Below are positions 60,779 through 64,000 of a stretch of DNA of 64,000 nt, piece after piece. The stretch comes from Cupriavidus neocaledonicus (GTDB taxonomy: Bacteria > Pseudomonadota > Gammaproteobacteria > Burkholderiales > Burkholderiaceae), in contig NZ_AQUR01000095.1 in assembly GCF_000372525.1 (NCBI RefSeq), forward strand, positions 62,001-126,000, in the 5' to 3' direction. Position 1 is the first letter of the stretch, and every line of letters begins with the position of its first letter. The notes below the pieces were generated by a model. That model was given only the letters and a program-made list of their open reading frames with translations. It searched no databases and had not been told where the DNA came from. A program made the translations under genes and the position numbers.

Positions 60779-63133
60779 CTAGATCCGCAACGGGTCGATC
60801 TCCAGCTGCCAGCGCACTCCCTTCACCGCCGTGCCAACCTCTGCGAAAGTCTGTACCCACTCGGCCACGAACCGTTGCAGCACAGGGCGTGCGCTGGCTT
60901 CGACCAGCATCTGCGCACGCTCGCGGTTGAACACGCGCACCATCGACATCGGCACCGGATCATGCAGTTGCACCTCGGCCGCCAGGGTGCAGTGTCCGGC
61001 ATGCCGGCGCGCGGCCTCCAGGAACTGCAGCGCGCGTTCCAGCTGCCCGTGTTCCGCCGTCACCAGCACCTGGAAGCAGAACGGGGGCAACCCGGCCTGG
61101 CGCCGCTCGCGCAACTGGCTGGCCGCGAATCCATCATAGTCATGGCGCGTCAGGGCCTGCAATGCCGGGGTATCGGGATAGCGGGTCTGGATCAGCACCT
61201 CGCCTGGCAGACCGGCCCGCCCTGCCCGCCCCGCCACTTGCATCAGCGACGCAAACAGGTGTTCGGCGGCGCGGAAGTCGTGGCTGAACATGGCCGCGTC
61301 CGGATGGACGATGCCGACCAGCGTCACGCGCTGGAAGTCGTGGCCCTTGGCCACCATCTGGGTACCCACCAGGATGTCGACCTCGCCCGCGTGGACCTCG
61401 TCGAACATCGCCTGGGCGCTGCCCTTGCGGCGCGTGGAATCCGCGTCGATGCGGGCAATGCGGGCCTGCGGGAAGCGTGCCGCCAGCGCTTCCTCGATGC
61501 GCTGCGTGCCGCGTCCGAGCGGCGCGATATCGACGTTGCCGCAGTCCGGGCAATGGTGCGGCACCGGCGCCTCGAGGCCGCAGTGGTGGCAGCGCAGGCG
61601 CCGTTCGGGCCGGTGCAGCACCAGGTACGCCGAGCAGCGCGGGCAGCCCGACAGCCAGCCGCAGCTGTCACAGGCAATCACCGGCGCGTAGCCGCGCCGG
61701 TTCAGGAACAGCAGGCTCTGCTCGCCGCGCGCCAGGCGCGCGTCGATAGCCTCCAGCAACGGCACCGACAGGCCCTCGAACAGGGCGCGCTGGCGCTGGC
61801 GCTCGTGGTTCAGGTCGACCAGCCGTACCGTCGGCAGCGCCGCATCGGCCTGCGCGCGCTCGCGCAGCACCAGCTTGCGGTAGGTGCCCTGCCCGGCCCG
61901 CCACCAGGTTTCCATCGACGGCGTGGCCGAGCCCAGTACCACCGCGATGCCGCGCTGCTTGGCGCGCCACACGGCCAGGTCGCGCGCAGAGTAGCGCAGC
62001 CCTTCCTGCTGCTTGTAGGAGGTGTCGTGCTCTTCGTCGACCACGATCAGCGCCAGCGCCGGCAGCGACGCCATTACCGCCATGCGCGTGCCCAGCACGA
62101 TGCGGGCCTCGCCGCGGTGCGCCGCCAGCCACTGCAGGCTGCGCTCCTGGTCGGCCAGGCCGCTGTGCAGCACCGCCAGCGGCAACTGCGGGAAGCGCCC
62201 GGCAATGCGGGCCTGCAGCTGCGGGGTCAGGTTGATTTCGGGCACCAGCATCAGCACCTGCGCCTGCGGGTCGCGCGCCAGCACTGCCTGCATCGCATGC
62301 AGGTAGACCTCGGTCTTGCCGCTGCCGGTCACGCCGTGCAGCAGGAACGGGGCGAAGCCTTCGGCGTCGGCAATGGCTTGCACCGCCGCGCGCTGCTCGT
62401 CATGCAGCGGCGGCGCGGCCGAGGGCGGCCGGGCGGGGTCGGTCGGCAGCAAGGTGCGCGCGGTGCGGCTGGCCTCGACCCAGCCGGCAGCCTGCCATTC
62501 GGCCAGCCGCGATGGCGCGGCGGCGCAGAGGGCACGCGCCTGCGCCAGGGACAGCGCCGCGCCCGTGACAGCGCGGTCGGCCAGCGCCTGGGCAAGGGCA
62601 CGCACGCTGCGGGCGCGGGGCGGCACGGCTGCCAGCAAGGTTTCTGCATGGCCCGGCAGTACGCGGTATGCGTCGGTGTGGGCACGCTGGGCCAGGTTGG
62701 GCCAGCTTTCCGCCTCGCGCAGCGCGGGCGGCAAGGCCGGCAACATCACTTCGCCGAGCCGGCGCTGGTAGTAGCGCGCGGCAAAGGCTGCCAGCCCGAT
62801 CCAGTCCGGCTGCAGCGGCGGCAGCCAGTCCAGCCGTTGCGCCACCGGGCGCAGCTTGTCCGCTGGCACTTCGGATGCATGTGCGACTTCGACCGCCACG
62901 CCCACCATGCTGCGGCGACCGAACGGCACCACCACCAGGTCTCCCGGCGCGACGTCGGCAATGGCGAGGTAATCGAAGCAGTCGTCAGCGGGCGTGTCGA
63001 GCGCAACCCGGATCACGGATATCGATGCGGTCGACACCGCGGGGCCGGACGATGGCCCCGCAGGTTCGGCAGGGAGCGCGCCGTTATCGGGCAGCATGCA
63101 CAACCGGAAAGCGCATCGCCGTGGGGCAGGCAT
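60779..63133 (-). CDS. priA: Primosomal protein N' (replication restart helicase)
   Basis: The 784-residue SF2 helicase has an N-terminal 3'-DNA-binding domain (VIRVALDTPADDCFDYLA), Walker A LHGVTGSGKTEVYLH, DEEHDTSYKQQEG, and the zinc-binding Cys array ACDSCGWLSGCPRC...LRCHHCG...HHCPDCGNVDI. Motif V-VI is LVGTQMVAKGHDF and QVAGRAGRAGLPG. PriA reloads DnaB at stalled forks. The ATG at 63133 is used; an internal ATG at 63097 could be the true start. Confidence 0.95.
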   Translation of the reverse strand: MPAPRRCAFRLCMLPDNGALPAEPAGPSSGPAVSTASISVIRVALDTPADDCFDYLAIADVAPGDLVVVPFGRRSMVGVAVEVAHASEVPADKLRPVAQRLDWLPPLQPDWIGLAAFAARYYQRRLGEVMLPALPPALREAESWPNLAQRAHTDAYRVLPGHAETLLAAVPPRARSVRALAQALADRAVTGAALSLAQARALCAAAPSRLAEWQAAGWVEASRTARTLLPTDPARPPSAAPPLHDEQRAAVQAIADAEGFAPFLLHGVTGSGKTEVYLHAMQAVLARDPQAQVLMLVPEINLTPQLQARIAGRFPQLPLAVLHSGLADQERSLQWLAAHRGEARIVLGTRMAVMASLPALALIVVDEEHDTSYKQQEGLRYSARDLAVWRAKQRGIAVVLGSATPSMETWWRAGQGTYRKLVLRERAQADAALPTVRLVDLNHERQRQRALFEGLSVPLLEAIDARLARGEQSLLFLNRRGYAPVIACDSCGWLSGCPRCSAYLVLHRPERRLRCHHCGLEAPVPHHCPDCGNVDIAPLGRGTQRIEEALAARFPQARIARIDADSTRRKGSAQAMFDEVHAGEVDILVGTQMVAKGHDFQRVTLVGIVHPDAAMFSHDFRAAEHLFASLMQVAGRAGRAGLPGEVLIQTRYPDTPALQALTRHDYDGFAASQLRERRQAGLPPFCFQVLVTAEHGQLERALQFLEAARRHAGHCTLAAEVQLHDPVPMSMVRVFNRERAQMLVEASARPVLQRFVAEWVQTFAEVGTAVKGVRWQLEIDPLRI

Positions 63134-63263
63134 GGGGACACTGACGGCGTGCCATGCCTGGGCGGAAAGTTAGTGTGCGGCGCAACATCAACTTAAAGTA
63201 AAACTTCAAATGTGGCCCTAAGTCGATGATAGATGACTGGTTTTCCACTAATTCCACCGCCCC

Positions 63264-63272
63264 TGTGGATAA
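63264..63272 (-). promoter_or_regulatory. Consensus DnaA box 1
   Basis: TGTGGATAA on the plus strand is the complement of TTATCCACA, the strongest DnaA box consensus. It lies in the AT-rich gap 131 bases upstream of priA. Confidence 0.65.
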
Positions 63273-63442
63273 CTTTGTTGAAAAGTCGCTTGACGCGGCT
63301 CGGAAGGCCCGAGAAACAAGGGATCCACTGGTATCGACCCCTTCTTTGCAAATCTTCCAAAGCCTTAAAAATCAAGGGCTTGCAAACATCCCCCAGATAG
63401 GTTAGGGAATAACCCTGTCCCGCAGTGCGGCAAACCTATCGG

Positions 63443-63451
63443 TGTGCATAA
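63443..63451 (-). promoter_or_regulatory. Consensus DnaA box 2
   Basis: TGTGCATAA is the complement of TTATGCACA, which fits TTATNCACA. It has the same orientation as box 1 and is 179 bases from it. Confidence 0.6.
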
Positions 63452-63620
63452 GTCAAGGGTCGCCAATCAACTCTGTGCACCTTTTTGGCGGTTCCTGGCG
63501 AAAAAGTTAACTTGACACGGTACGGCCGCGCGGCTCGCGCAGCACTGGGTACCGGCGCGGCCGGAACGCTGCAGCGCGGGGCAGCACCGAATCGGCGCGT
63601 CCGCCTGCATACCGCCGCCG

Positions 63621-64000
63621 TCACTTCCCGGTCGCGCGCAGCTGGCGGCTGTGCCGGTGCACTTCGTCGACCAGCACGGAGACGCTTTCCGGCGGCGTGA
63701 ATTGCGAAATCCCGTGGCCAAGGTTGAAGACATGGCCATCGCTGCCGCCGCCGGAGGCATAGCTGTCCAGTACGCCACGCACCTGCTCGCGGATCGCGGC
63801 CTCGGGCGCAAACAGCACGGTCGGGTCGATATTGCCCTGCAACGCCACGCGCCCGCCGGTGCGCCGGCGCGCCTCGGCCAGGTTGACGGTCCAGTCCAGC
63901 CCGATGGCATCGGCACCGGTGTCGGCCAGCGCTTCGAGCCACAGCCCGCCGCCCTTGGTAAAGACGATCGCCGGCACTTGCTGTCCGGCGTGCTCGCGCT
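63621..64000 (-). CDS. hemE: Uroporphyrinogen decarboxylase, C-terminal part (truncated by window)
   Basis: The frame is open to the window end, and 63621 is the stop side, so only the last 126 or so residues are present. The visible part, [41 protein letters not shown] and [16 protein letters not shown] with [23 protein letters not shown], is the HemE C-terminal barrel. It decarboxylates uroporphyrinogen III to coproporphyrinogen III, the substrate of HemN and HemF. The N-terminal catalytic Asp/Arg region lies outside. Confidence 0.93.
   Translation of the reverse strand, partial: REHAGQQVPAIVFTKGGGLWLEALADTGADAIGLDWTVNLAEARRRTGGRVALQGNIDPTVLFAPEAAIREQVRGVLDSYASGGGSDGHVFNLGHGISQFTPPESVSVLVDEVHRHSRQLRATGK

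Larger units (their letters stand above)
63134..63620. other. AT-rich gene-free gap, priA to hemE
   Basis: No credible gene lies in these 487 bases. The 120 bases from 63181 contain 53 G/C, far lower than the surrounding coding DNA. Two DnaA boxes are listed separately. The rest includes a TTGACA at 63513-63518 and several short A/T runs. Confidence 0.6.

Noticed and set aside
60875..63196. 773-codon plus-strand frame opposite priA
   Set aside because: Same artefact: composition-driven antisense frame with His/Gln/Arg-rich translation.

Overview
This window looks like core chromosome of a high-GC betaproteobacterium in the Burkholderiales, most likely Cupriavidus or a close Ralstonia relative. 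That assignment rests on my recognition of protein families and gene order, not on a search. I see no phage, insertion sequence, integrase or CRISPR array. Genes are dense and mostly in short operons, and strand switches often coincide with intrinsic terminators.

Layout. 1-5.9 kb holds a cell-envelope and replication group (BON lipoprotein, DiaA-like SIS protein, YraN, RsmI, RlpA), then a metallo-hydrolase/exonuclease pair and a small membrane protein. 5.9-7.8 kb carries an ArsC-like reductase, an acetyltransferase and a type II toxin-antitoxin pair. 7.8-12.9 kb has two M20-type amidohydrolases divergent from a DctA transporter and a GntR regulator. 13.0-13.14 kb is a gene-free stretch with an FNR-type site, stem-loops and a strong terminator, which I read as a candidate oxygen-controlled small RNA. 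13.5-18.2 kb has an acyl-CoA-type dehydrogenase, two crotonases, a LysR regulator and two membrane proteins. 18.4-25.3 kb is a complete glyoxylate-to-glycerate route (gcl, hyi, glxR, glycerate kinase) ending in pyruvate kinase. 25.5-35 kb has a zinc peptidase, an orphan RND pump, an exported protein built of GKFD-type repeats, Rnk, a CadR/PbrR-type metal sensor, HtpX, ArfB and tRNA-Arg(CCG). 35.2-41.4 kb has a diheme cytochrome c, hemN with an FNR-type promoter, an orphan binding protein and a Rep-type helicase. 41.7-48.5 kb is the glycine cleavage operon with a tandem glycine riboswitch and sdaA. 48.5-56.4 kb has an ETHE1-like dioxygenase, OsmC, a hydrolase, a GCS2 ligase coupled to a Kef-type antiporter, a TPR protein and an orphan LivK-like protein. 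56.6-64 kb has putA with its likely self-operators, priA, an AT-rich gap with two DnaA boxes, and the C-terminal part of hemE, which runs off the window.

How the parts work together. Two routes feed three-carbon metabolism: glyoxylate via glycerate and pyruvate kinase, and glycine via the cleavage system and serine deaminase. Two FNR-type sites point to control by low oxygen, one at hemN and one at the candidate sRNA. Several replication-linked functions (DiaA, Rep, PriA, DnaA boxes) occur in the window, and the putA-priA-hemE end fits a region near the chromosome origin in this group. That last point is inference.
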